NCBI GenBank assembly: GCA_037903355.1
Contig: JBAJFE010000023.1
Location: 186,001-250,000, forward strand
Reading direction: 5' to 3'
Source: Trichuris trichiura
Lineage: Eukaryota > Nematoda > Enoplea > Trichinellida > Trichuridae
DNA: 64,000 nucleotides
Shown: one piece after another, positions 45,161 through 54,995 of the stretch
Position numbering within the stretch: position 1 is the first letter of the stretch
Layout: every line of letters starts with the position of its first letter
Translations under genes and position numbers: made by a program
Notes under the pieces: generated by a model
Databases searched by the model: none
What the model was told of the DNA's origin: nothing
Seen by the model: only the letters and a program-made list of their open reading frames with translations

Positions 45161-45431
45161 GTGCTCCGCAAGGAGGGGCATTCCAACCATTCGATGCTCA
45201 TTGCCTTCAAAAGTCTTAGACGAGGGCCAGGAAGATATGTTGTGTGAATGTGCCAGTGGGCTGCGTCATTAACTTTGTATCGTTTGCATATGCAAAATAT
45301 GTACTATTTTGCATGGGCACTTTAATGATTAGGCCGAATGGAAGGACTGCCCATTAGTTGAAGAAGATATGAAAAAGTGTCAAGCAGGGAATAGCCTTTG
45401 TCCATATACGGACAAGACGATATGTGTCCCA
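45161..45431 (-). pseudogene. Decayed non-LTR (LINE) reverse-transcriptase fragment, copy A
   Basis: On the minus strand a stretch reads NSTYFAYANDTKLMTQPTG, a degenerate form of the RT palm motif (YADD) followed by TKL. It is about 85-90% identical by eye to 46366-46637. The catalytic box reads YAND, so it is dead, and the frame is broken on both sides. A shared flanking block (AAGATATGTTGTGTGAATG, ATGGAAGGACTGCCCA) marks the duplication limits. Confidence 0.55.
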
Positions 45432-46365
45432 TGTTGCCCATGGTCAGCCAATCGATAGTAGATTGGGTATACTTGGAAGAGGACGGACAGGCGCAGTGAA
45501 CTATCCGACAACTTTGGTCATATCGACATTGGAAAGTGATCAACCATAAATGATATTTATATTTCTTTATTACGATATTCTATTGGCCAAGTTGACAAGA
45601 GACGACAAACGACGGATGAGCTGATAAATGGACAGAAGTGTGTTTTACCTCCGTGGAGCTTTATAGGCTGGCCAGTTCAATGATATCAGTTGTTCAGTGG
45701 TCAAGAATCACAGATATGCGTGGTTGCCCTGTTTTCCTCCCATTTGACAACGTCGCCGTATGTTTCTGTATGGGCGACGGTCGTCTAAATATATTTGCAT
45801 AGAGGCTGTTCTCCGAGCCTATATACTTCTGTTGTAGATAGGCGCCTGTCACGATAACAAACGATATATAGTCGTTACGTGACTGGCCATCATCAGTTTA
45901 ATATCGGTTGACGATATTGAGGTGCCGACCAGTATCCGCCTGTCCAGTGGAGACCATAGTGGCATTTTGCCCAAATGGGAGTGGGCGATTTGTCATGCGA
46001 AGAAGAGCGGGAGAAAATACGCCCACCTAAAGCTTGATAGGATAATCAAAGTGGCGGCTTGGCGGGAAAGCCAGCTGGTGCTTCAGCTATGTAAATATGA
46101 AAGAGGATATAATCAATGGGGGCGAAGGAATGTACGATATTTGAATTGGTCAAGCAGGTACGCTGACGGCGCACGAAAGTGCTAAGTGATCCGCAGAAGC
46201 GTTGAATTACAGTGATTCGGAAGATATTATGGAAGACGTTACTGCGAGCAAATGTGCGATAGCTCATTTGAGTTTGCTTGCAACGTTCGAGCTGCTTTGC
46301 TGCCTGGGCAATATACAAGCTTGGAGAAGGCATCGTTGGATGCTTTCGAACAAGTTGGCGTTTCA

Positions 46366-46730
46366 GTGCTCCACGGAGGGGCATTCCAGCCATTCGATGC
46401 TCATTGCCTTCAAAAGCCTTAGACGAGGGCCAGGAAGATATGTTGTGTGAATGTTGCAGTGGGCTGCATCATTAACTTTGTATCGTCTGCATATGCAATA
46501 TATGTACTATTTTGCATAGGCGCTTTAATGGTTACGCCGAATGGAAGGACTGCCCAGTAGTTGAAGAAGATATGAAAAAATGTCAAGCTTGGAATAGCCT
46601 TTGTCCATATATGGACAAGACGATATGTGTCTCGTGTTGTTTGTTTTCGCAAATAAAACGAATTCAATTCGAATTGCGACTTTGGCTTTTTGCATGAATG
46701 AAAAAAAGTCTCTCGAAAGCAGGCGGACAT
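46366..46730 (-). pseudogene. Decayed non-LTR (LINE) reverse-transcriptase fragment, copy B
   Basis: The frame 46419-46730 on the minus strand contains FFNYWAVLPFGVTIKAP and NSTYIAYADDTKLMMQPT, which resemble the RT region leading into the YADD catalytic box of LINE-type elements. Beyond these the frame runs into a stop (TQHIFLALV) and no other RT block is seen, so it is a fragment. It is duplicated at 45161-45431, where the box has become YAND. Confidence 0.55.
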
Positions 46731-46739
46731 TGGTGCCCG

Positions 46740-48008
46740 GTTAATGATGACGTAAGCGCATCAGTTGCTTAGTTTGATTGTTATATGACACAACGAAGAC
46801 GACTTGGCACCTATAGCTTACGTAGGCAATAGTATTCTTCCATTTTAATTAAGTGTTAACTATTAAAAAGGAAAAAGTTGACGCGCCCTTTCCGAGTTAA
46901 CAGTTAATACGTAGAAAACGTTGCAGCTGTTTAGTACCTTCATTTTCTAAGCGTCCGGAAAAGTAATGGCGGCCTTAAGCTTAGAGAACCAATAGAAATG
47001 GACGAGCAGATTTCGAATGAACTTAAAAGCGATGCGGCAATGGCGATAAATTCAGCGCTACGAATTAGTTGAAGAGTTGAACCAATGGAGATGAACCACG
47101 AAGGTTTAATCAAAATCTTTTGCGTACATTATGCACCTTTAAAGAAATGAAAGAGGAGTGTTCCATTTTGATCAACATCAACTTTACCATTTTGATCAAA
47201 CGAAAATGCTATCCTCGTTGCGTACTCGTCTAACCGCATCCGCTCAACATTTGCCGCTACAATAAATGGGCCCTTAAAGTAGCGACTATCCTAAAGGGAA
47301 TTGACCGCCGTAGAAGATCACCTGAAGCGATCTATTGCTTGGAAATTCTTGAGTTTTAAAATATCTTTAATCGTAGACGATCAAAAGGCTAAAATAAGCG
47401 CATTTTTTGGCACAATTATGTTGGTACTCGAACGTAACTACAGTATGACTGATGCTCAGGTACTACCATTGTTCCAAACACGGTAGAAAAATGAACAATT
47501 GCTTTCCCGGACGCGTAGCGGGCAGCGCAGCTCGTTAATACGCGTAATACGGAGGGTACCTGTTTCGAAAGACTTTTTTTACCAGATAACGTTAGACAAC
47601 GCTCTAATGCTATTAGCCAAAAGTTGACGTTTTTCGAAAGCTAAAGAAATCGTACGCGTAACAGAATTGCTCCTAATATGTTTCCCAAAGCGCGGTTGTT
47701 TTGTACTGATTTAATTCGCAAAATTTAAGCGGCTAATAAAGCTCCAACAGCCCGATTTGTTGTTGGCGGTAATCGATCGCGCTAAACGATTGATCAATGC
47801 CGTTGTGTTAAAATCAACGTTTTAGGAATAAAAGTTGTTTTTCCGTTCGCTTGTTTCAACCGAAATACCGGAATTAATTAGAGTTTTAAAATACACGCAG
47901 TCTATCGAAGTTACAGTTTTTGCGCTATAGGTACCTGAACATCATTACATGCGCATCAAAGTAGTTTTCCTCAGCCGTGCACTTGCCTGTAAGCGTCATT
48001 TGATCAGC
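46740..48008. other. Noncoding stretch, nothing recognised
   Basis: About 1.3 kb between the LINE fragments and the next gene. It contains one isolated CTACAGTATGAC (about 47440), the end motif of repeat family 1, without the rest of the element. Confidence 0.35.
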
Positions 48009-48849
48009 ATGAGCGACTCGAGCGATGACAGCGATAGAGAGGTGCTCCGCTTTGCGAAAAAAGTTGAAGAAGCGGCCGAGAAGGCGTTCGATCGCCAAAT
48101 GGTATAAAGCTGTTTTTTTTTGTTGAATTTTTTACGCTTTTTCGTTTTTCCTGCTGCTGCTGTTGTAGGCGTTGGGTACAAAGCCCTTTCCGGTGGATGA
48201 AAATGGATTCGTATTGCCATTGTTCTCTATTGAGGGAGAGGACCTTTCGCGAGAAGCTATTATACGCAGACGAAAAAAGCTTTTGGTATGTTTGCTTCGG
48301 ATAGTTGACGATGCCCTGTTAGGCTTGTTGTGTTCCAGAAACTTTTACATCAATCCGAGGAAACAGTTCACAAGTGCGAGACTGAAATGTTGACTAAACT
48401 TAGCGGCATAAAAAAGGGAATGACATGCTTTGAACCGTCGGAGGAGGAGCAGCACCCGTCGACTAGCCGCGGCCTTCGCAAGTGCAAGACAATTAGTCAA
48501 CAAAAGGGATTCAAAGTTGATGATAAAAAGAGGCTATTTTCATGGAGTTCTTTTCGCTACCATAAGGTAGTAAAAAACTTTGCCATTTTCATACAGCGTC
48601 GCAGGTTGTGTGTTGTTTTAGAAAGTGGAAAATGCTCTTAAGTCAGCTGGCCTTGATCCAGGTAACGATGGTTCAAAGCCTGCTTCGAAGTGCAGCACTT
48701 TTTGATGCATTTTAGACACAGGTGGTCCTGTAGTTCTGGAAAAGAAATCTCCCAAGAGAAAGGCAAATCCAGATGCAGCGAAGGATGTCAAAAATGAGAA
48801 CCAGTTAGGATACAACCTGCGTACAAAGAGAACGAAAAAAACGATGTGA
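48009..48849 (+). CDS. Unknown small acidic/basic protein, probably nuclear (5 exons, 186 aa)
   Basis: Not recognised. Exons 48009-48101, 48169-48285, 48339-48515, 48622-48661, 48716-48849 join in phase with good GT..AG signals. The N-terminus is acidic and Ser/Asp-rich (MSDSSDDSDREVLRFAKKVE), followed by EEAAEKAFDRQM, a PFPVDENGFVLPLFSIEGED stretch, a basic run RRRKKLL, a possible coiled-coil (HQSEETVHKCETEMLTKLSG), SEEEQHPSTSRGLRKCK, VENALKSAGLDPDTGGPVVL, and a Lys/Arg-rich tail (KKSPKRKANP, NLRTKRTKKTM) that looks like a nuclear localisation signal. Chromatin- or spliceosome-associated proteins often look like this, but no family can be named. It is followed by 6PGD in the same orientation, 940 bp away. 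Confidence 0.7.
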
Positions 48850-49790
48850 AAGCGACAGTATTCCCGTGCATGCATTCCCACATTGAAAAGTATTATTTCT
48901 CATCTGACCTCTTAGAGAATAGAATAGAATAGTCTGCCCACAGTATCCTTATAGCTGCGGTTGCTTTACACTGGAAGTAACGTATTCGCATAGCATTAGT
49001 ATAGTCTCGTTATGGGGAATAGAGGTTCGTTTGCATTTTCAGTAAAAGCTTTCCGCAGCACGTCGGTTCATTGTTGCGCATGCACTGAGGCTTTAAATTG
49101 GTAATTTTTGAACTGCTGCACAAATCGTGATTTCTTCGCAGTTTCAACTGCTTGTAAACGTTCCGCTCCAAATTTTGCAAAGCGGGCGCGTGCTTTAGAG
49201 GTTCCTTTCGCTCTTATCGGGCAGAAAACTTGCCGATTGAACCTGCGCATCCTAACTGCTAGTTTACCGTACTACGAGATTGGCCGTAAATTTAAGCAGC
49301 GCAGCAAATAAGCGCAGCAGCGGTTATTTCGCGTGTTCTCTGTCAGCGTTTTGAAAAAATTTTGTCTTTAAAAACTGGTTTCACGTTGTTACGTTAAGCT
49401 GGCGTAAAACGGAAGAAACTGAGAGCTTAATTTTTAGCAGCTTACGTATTATCATGGAAGCTCTACGCTTTCAAGTATGCACAAATGCATAATCTGTCGC
49501 AAGCGTAAAAGTTGAAGCTCGTTAGCGATAACTGATGATATTGCTCAATTTGGTTGTACCTGCGTTTCTTCAGGTCTTTTGTAAACACTTCTAAGGTCAA
49601 TTGCCAGCGTCTGTACGCGCATTGACATGTACGCTTGCTTTCCGTAGAAGGTTTGTCGTCTTGACGGTGAAGTTTTAATAATTTTAAACGCCAGCTTGGA
49701 ACGGCTAATTCGCGGTCAATTATTCTTCAATTCCTTTGTTGGATTCGACGGTTTCTGCGGAATCGCATAAGCTATTTTCGTCTTTGAATC
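48850..49790. other. Intergenic region upstream of 6PGD
   Basis: Nothing recognised. A frame at 49108-49311 (+) is opposed by an overlapping antisense frame and lacks motifs. The promoter of the 6PGD gene is presumed here. Confidence 0.4.
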
Positions 49791-52357
49791 ATGGCAAGCA
49801 AGGCTGATATTGCCGTTATTGGGCTGGCAGTTATGGGGCAAAATTTGATTCTTAATATGAACGATCACGGTTTTACGGTAAGTACTCCGCCTTTAAGCGT
49901 TCGTAAGGTTGCGTTTGAAAAATAGCCCTGCCCTTTTTGACGTTTTAATTTAAAGAAAAAGGCTCACGGCGAGTTAAGTAGCCTTTTTTTAGAAATTACC
50001 GTAGGGCAAAAATGACTTGCAGGTTTTGTCGGTGTACTGTAATGAATTTTAAGAGTTTGCAGGTTATAATTAGCAAATGACTAAGATTCCGTAGCCAATA
50101 TCTGTCGAGAAACAACCTTACTCTATAGACGTTATTTCACCCTAGCCTTTTTTTTGGAAACTTTCAGAAACAGTCTTTTTTCGCCGTTTCACCGCTGAAT
50201 CATCCGCTGCTTTGAGTTTGTAAAATTTTACGGTTTGCAACGTCTGGACGTTACTAGAAAGCATTAGTTTTAGCGTTCGGTACTAAAATTTGAATTTCAG
50301 GTTTGCGCCTTCAATCGAACGTTGTCAAAGGTGGATGATTTTCTTAAAAATGAAGCCCGCGGTACAAAGGTCGTCGGCGCCCATTCGCTGCAAGAAATGG
50401 TCAACCTTCTGAAGCTGCCTCGCCGAATTATGCTAATGGTGAAGGCGGGAGATGCGGTTGACGACTTCATCGACAAGCTTGTACCTCTGCTACAAGCGGG
50501 CGACATTATCATCGACGGAGGCAATTCGGATTTCCATGATACTCGGGTTGGCGCCTTTATGCAAATTAGATATCAATTTGAACTCTTTTTTTGTTTTTTT
50601 TATTGCAGCGACGGTATTTTGCGTTGAAAGAAAAGTCGATTCATTACATAGGATGCGGAGTAAGCGGAGGCGAAGAGGGAGCTCGATACGGTCCGTCGTT
50701 AATGCCCGGAGGAGCCGTTGAAGCGTGGCCTCATATTGCTCCGATACTTCAATCCGTCGCCGCAAAAGTTGACAATGTACCTTGTTGTCAATGGGTCAGT
50801 GTTCAAAACAGTCCATTTCCTCGTTCAATTTATGCTAATTCTTTTTTTAAAAAAAATTTGTCTTTTTAAATAGTTAATGATTTTCAGGTTGGTTCCGACG
50901 GCGCCGGTCATTACGTCAAAATGGTTCACAATGGCATTGAATACGGTGATATGCAATTGATCAGCGAAGCGTACCACTTTCTAAGAGACGGTTTGAAAGT
51001 TAGCCACGATCAAATGGCCGAAGTGGGAAAAAGCGCCTCTCTCTCAGTTATAATTTGTATTGTTTGGATTTGCATAATTTGTAGATATTCGAAAAATGGA
51101 ACGAAACCGAGTTGAATTCCTACTTGATCGAATTAGCCGCCAAAGTGCTTCGCCTTAAGGATACGGATGGTGAACAGTTGGTGTCGAAGATATTGGACAA
51201 AGCTGGTCAAAAAGGGACCGGCAAATGGACCGGCGCTTCGGCTCTTGAACTCGGCGTCCCCTTGTCACTGATAGGTATTCATAAAACTTTGTTACACTGC
51301 TCTTCCGCGCTTCCAATTTGCGTATGCAAATAGTTGAGGCTGTGTTCGCCCGTTGTTTGTCCTCAATGAAGGACGTCCGCGTTCAGGCGAGCGCCATTTT
51401 GCCCAAAGAAGGCGTCAAATGTATGCAAATGAGCAAAGAAGAAACGGCCTCCTACACGGAGCATCTTCGGAAGGTGATAGCCGCTTTTTTTTCCTTTTCA
51501 ATTGTTCTTTTATTCCATTTTTGGTCAAGGCGTTATACGCGTCGAAAATAATGTCCTACGCGCAAGGATTCATGATGCTTCAGGCAGCTGCCACAAAGTA
51601 CAATTGGCAATTCAATTACGGTAGCATTGCCATGATGTGGCGCGGTGGATGCATTATTCGCAGGTAATATTCAAATCTTTCAATAATATCATGCTAGTCA
51701 ACTACAAAAATCAACTTAAATTAATTTTTACCGATCGACCGCTTCTTCTCCTCGTTAGAGTGACTATCAAAAGTGTTGACATATGTTTTTTTTTGTAAGA
51801 GTATAACATCTGTTTTGAGGTATATTTAATTTTCGAGGAGAAATGTTATTCGCGTATGCCGCCTTTGTCGGCGAGTAAGTTTAACTTTCTTGTTTTTTTC
51901 AGCGTATTTTTGCACCGAATAAAGGAGGCGTTCGATCGCGCGCCCAATTTGGTCAGTTTGCTGTTCGACGAATTTTTTCGATCCGCCGTGGACGAATGTC
52001 AGGTTTGCAAAATTACGTTGCGTTGCGGCTGACAATTTTGATATTTTTTTGTTCTGTCAGACTTCGTGGAGACGCGTTGTATCGGCGGCGGTGATGGCCG
52101 GCCTGCCAATGCCGGCATTTTCGTCCGCTTTGGCCTTCTTTGACGGTTTTCGTTGTCCCAACTTACCTGCAAATCTTTTACAAGTAAATTTGAATTACTG
52201 TACTTTTTTTCCGTCGTTTCAAAATATTTTGCCGCAGGCGCTGCGCGACGCATTCGGCGCTCACACTTACGAGAGAGTGGACAACGTGGGCGTTTACGTT
52301 CACACCGATTGGACAGGTCAAGGCGGTCGTATTGCCTCGTCTTATTACGAGGTATAA
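49791..52357 (+). CDS. PGD: 6-phosphogluconate dehydrogenase, decarboxylating (10 exons, 486 aa)
   Basis: Oxidises 6-phosphogluconate to ribulose 5-phosphate and CO2 with NADP+, the third step of the oxidative pentose phosphate pathway; cytosolic dimer. Exons: 49791-49877, 50301-50546, 50609-50794, 50888-51022, 51085-51274, 51334-51473, 51530-51663, 51903-52002, 52061-52183, 52238-52357; phases agree throughout and most introns are phase 0. Visible motifs: nucleotide-binding [13 protein letters not shown] near the N-terminus, [32 protein letters not shown], the catalytic [37 protein letters not shown], and the C-terminal GAHTYER and TDWTGQGG. The length matches animal enzymes (about 480-490 aa). 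No truncation or odd residues were noted. The last codon before the stop is in a GAGGTATAA context that could be mistaken for a donor. Confidence 0.97.
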
Positions 52358-52876
52358 AATGGCGCCGAATTGAAGCTGTGCATTGGTTTGCCTTCTTTTT
52401 GTTCCATTTGATTGGTTTGTCCGTTTTCGGCTGCTCGACGCAGTTTTCTCCAATTCAAAAATTGGCAAACAGATGTTGATTGTCGCAGCATTGTCTTCAT
52501 GATTTCCCACTCGACGTTATTGCGGAGACGATAACGCTAATTTTGGAAGAATAAGTCAAATATGCCTCCGCATTGCTGCGCAGAGCGCACGCTCGGTTGG
52601 TCCTTAATGAAATGCGTCTCGGACTTTACAGTACGATAAGTGAATGCAGGTTAAACAATTCAAAATTTCAAACCCATTTGACCGCGATGATTTGAAAACT
52701 TTAGCCAATAAAGCTAGGCGGCAGCGAGTAGAGACGTTTCGGTCGACTGGTGGCGCTGTAAAGTATTTGAGCTTTAAAGCGCTGCAAATGACGCGCGAAG
52801 TCCTTTGACCAGTTTTCTTTTTCTTTTTTCAAGATGGCTTGACTGGTGTCAGTTTTAAACGGAGCCGAGTGGAAGA
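52358..52876. other. 6PGD 3' flank and upstream region of next gene
   Basis: Contains an AATAAA at about 52707 that could serve the 6PGD transcript. An ATGCAGGTT (about 52645) resembles the left end of repeat family 1 but the rest is absent. Confidence 0.4.
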
Positions 52877-53404
52877 ATGCTCTTTGGATTCGGTGAAGCG
52901 GAAGGTAGCCCAAATACAGACTTGTTCTTTTCCGTTTGCTTATTTGTCACCAGTAATGTTGCGTTATTGTTTGCGCTTTTCGCTTGCGGCGGTGGTAAGG
53001 AGAAGCCGGTAAAATCGCCGGCGGAGCAGCAAACTAAAAGCCCCGCCGAGCCGCCGTCTCCGGTTGTCAGAAAACTTTCAAAAGCTAAAACAACGACGAC
53101 AACAACGGCGACAGCAAGTACGGCAAATACAAAGTCTCCATCGTCAACAGCGGCGTCGGAAGTGTTTAAATGGGATGAAGAGAGCAAAATAGAACCTGGA
53201 TGTGAAACGACGCTTACCAAGAAAGCTTGGGAAACCGAATCGGCCTATATAGCCAGCACGGCAGATCCAACTATAGCTTCAGCACTGGAAACGGCAACAG
53301 TAACAGCTACAGCTTTGTCTACATTGGGGTCTACGTATAAATCAACAGCGAAAACTCAAAGGAAACCTTCTATTCCGCAAATATCAGTAAAAGCCAAAAA
53401 GTAA
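52877..53404 (+). CDS. Ser/Thr/Ala-rich protein with one N-terminal membrane span (single exon, 175 aa)
   Basis: Not recognised as a named family. A single uninterrupted frame of 175 codons: MLFGFGEAEGSPNTDLFFSV CLFVTSNVALLFALFAC gives a signal anchor at about residues 15-37 ending in a Cys, then GGGKEKPVKSPAE and a long Thr/Ser/Ala/Lys-rich, probably disordered tail (KAKTTTTTTATASTANTKSP). The C-terminus is basic (KPSIPQISVKAKK). The antisense strand also has a 121-codon frame over the first part; the + frame is preferred for its length, its membrane segment and the ATTAAAG polyadenylation-like signal about 15 bases after the stop. A membrane tether with an extracellular or cytosolic mucin-like tail is possible. 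Confidence 0.6.
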   Translation: MLFGFGEAEGSPNTDLFFSVCLFVTSNVALLFALFACGGGKEKPVKSPAEQQTKSPAEPPSPVVRKLSKAKTTTTTTATASTANTKSPSSTAASEVFKWDEESKIEPGCETTLTKKAWETESAYIASTADPTIASALETATVTATALSTLGSTYKSTAKTQRKPSIPQISVKAKK

Positions 53405-54995
53405 CAACTTGAACATCTTTAATTAAAGATTAAGATTACTGTACTTAATTTTTCATTGTTCGATTAAAAACCATTTAGTACTAGCTAAGGCATTGCCCTT
53501 TAGCGTATTTGCATAAAGAAAATATAAAAGTCGGAAATACGCTTTAATATCTCCATTTTTCTCATACATCACTATTTTACATTAGCAACTTACTGTCATT
53601 CTTTCCTGATGCTCATGTTCGATAAATTTCGTCAAACAGCCTCCTAAAAAACTTGATGAAACAGTATGTCGGCAATTGGATTTTGCCCTTGTCTACGTCT
53701 ACGCCTAAACATTCGGCTTACATCCGGAGCGCTGAGTAGCACGGAGAGCAGTTCAACATGAACATCAACAAAGGTGTACCGCCTCAGACTTTATCCATTG
53801 AGGTAAAAAAAACAACAATTTAAACGCGCGGATAGACGCGACCATTTAAGGCGGTAAAATCTGTTAATGGGTCCCCCCTTAAAATTCCGTCGCACTTCAA
53901 GCAGATACTTTTACCCTCTCACTTTCCGCTTAGGCGCTTTCATTCAATTCTACAAAAAGAAAGCGTTTACGAGCGACAGCAGTTGGGTATTAACGTTGCG
54001 TCGCCTTCTAATGCTACAACAATGTTAGCTAATAGTTCATTACCTACCTCATTTGCATATGTATCCGTCAAGTCTCTTTGACATGAATGGATCATCATCA
54101 CTTGTTCATTCATTCCTTTTTTTACGCGCCATTCATCGCGTTCTTCCTTTATACTCGCACGAAATGGAGGACTTCATTGAGAACAGCGAAACAATTGATA
54201 AGACAATGTCAATTGATATTAATATGGTAATAAGTTTTGATGGATGAATAAACGGAAACAACATTGTATGAATGAATGAAGTGAATGAGAGCATTCGACG
54301 TGACGATGCAATGGCAAAACACATAATTACGGTTTGTTCAAGTAAACTTCATCCTATTCAAGTGTGTTTGCTTTGAATTGACTTGCTTACGGTTGGATAG
54401 TAGGAAGCACTTATTTGTGAGTAAGAAAAGTTTGAAGAATGAAAAGACAGAAGCAAACGCGTATAGGAGAGAACGTATTGATCGACTTCTCTTTCTCTCT
54501 CTCAGAGATAGAGATAGTGTGTTATGAGATAAGAGAATTGCAGCTGCGTTGGATTGAAAGAAGACTTATTTGCTCAATTGATCATCGAATCAGTTTGTCT
54601 TTTTTAAAGCTGTTTTCTATTCTCGAGCGAACGTCTCAACGAAATGCTTTACGGTGCAACCCTTTTTGAATAGCAATTGAGAAACGGCGGCAATTCTCTT
54701 GAGGCAAAGCGACTTGAATTGCCAACAGTTGGCCATTAAACTTTAGAAAGCGGCAGCTGTGCTTTAGCTACGTCGATCACACACATAGAGAGAGCTAATG
54801 GCTAACGTGCGTCATAAAGGGTGCACACATAGCGCCATAGTGAAACTAGTCTCCCTTAAAAACGATTTCGCCAAAGTCGACAGGGACTAACCTGTGCTCG
54901 TGACAATTTCAATCGCGCTTAGCAAAAGGCTTCTTCAATGTGCAGCAGATATAGGGTAAATATGCCGCCCAACACAATAACAGCAACGGAGTAAA
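53405..54995. other. Mostly noncoding; weak two-exon candidate at 53758-54081
   Basis: ATG at 53758 opens MNINKGVPPQTLSIE, ends at a GAG/GTAAAA donor (53802), and could join in phase at 53902 (after TTCAAG) to QILLPSHFPLRRFHS..SFAYVSVKSL, stop at 54079-54081, giving 74 aa. There is no recognisable motif, so it is not called as a gene. A CTACGTCTACGCCTAAAC patch near 53694 is another telomere-like remnant. Otherwise AT-rich with many ATGAATGAATG-type low-complexity bits. Confidence 0.3.
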
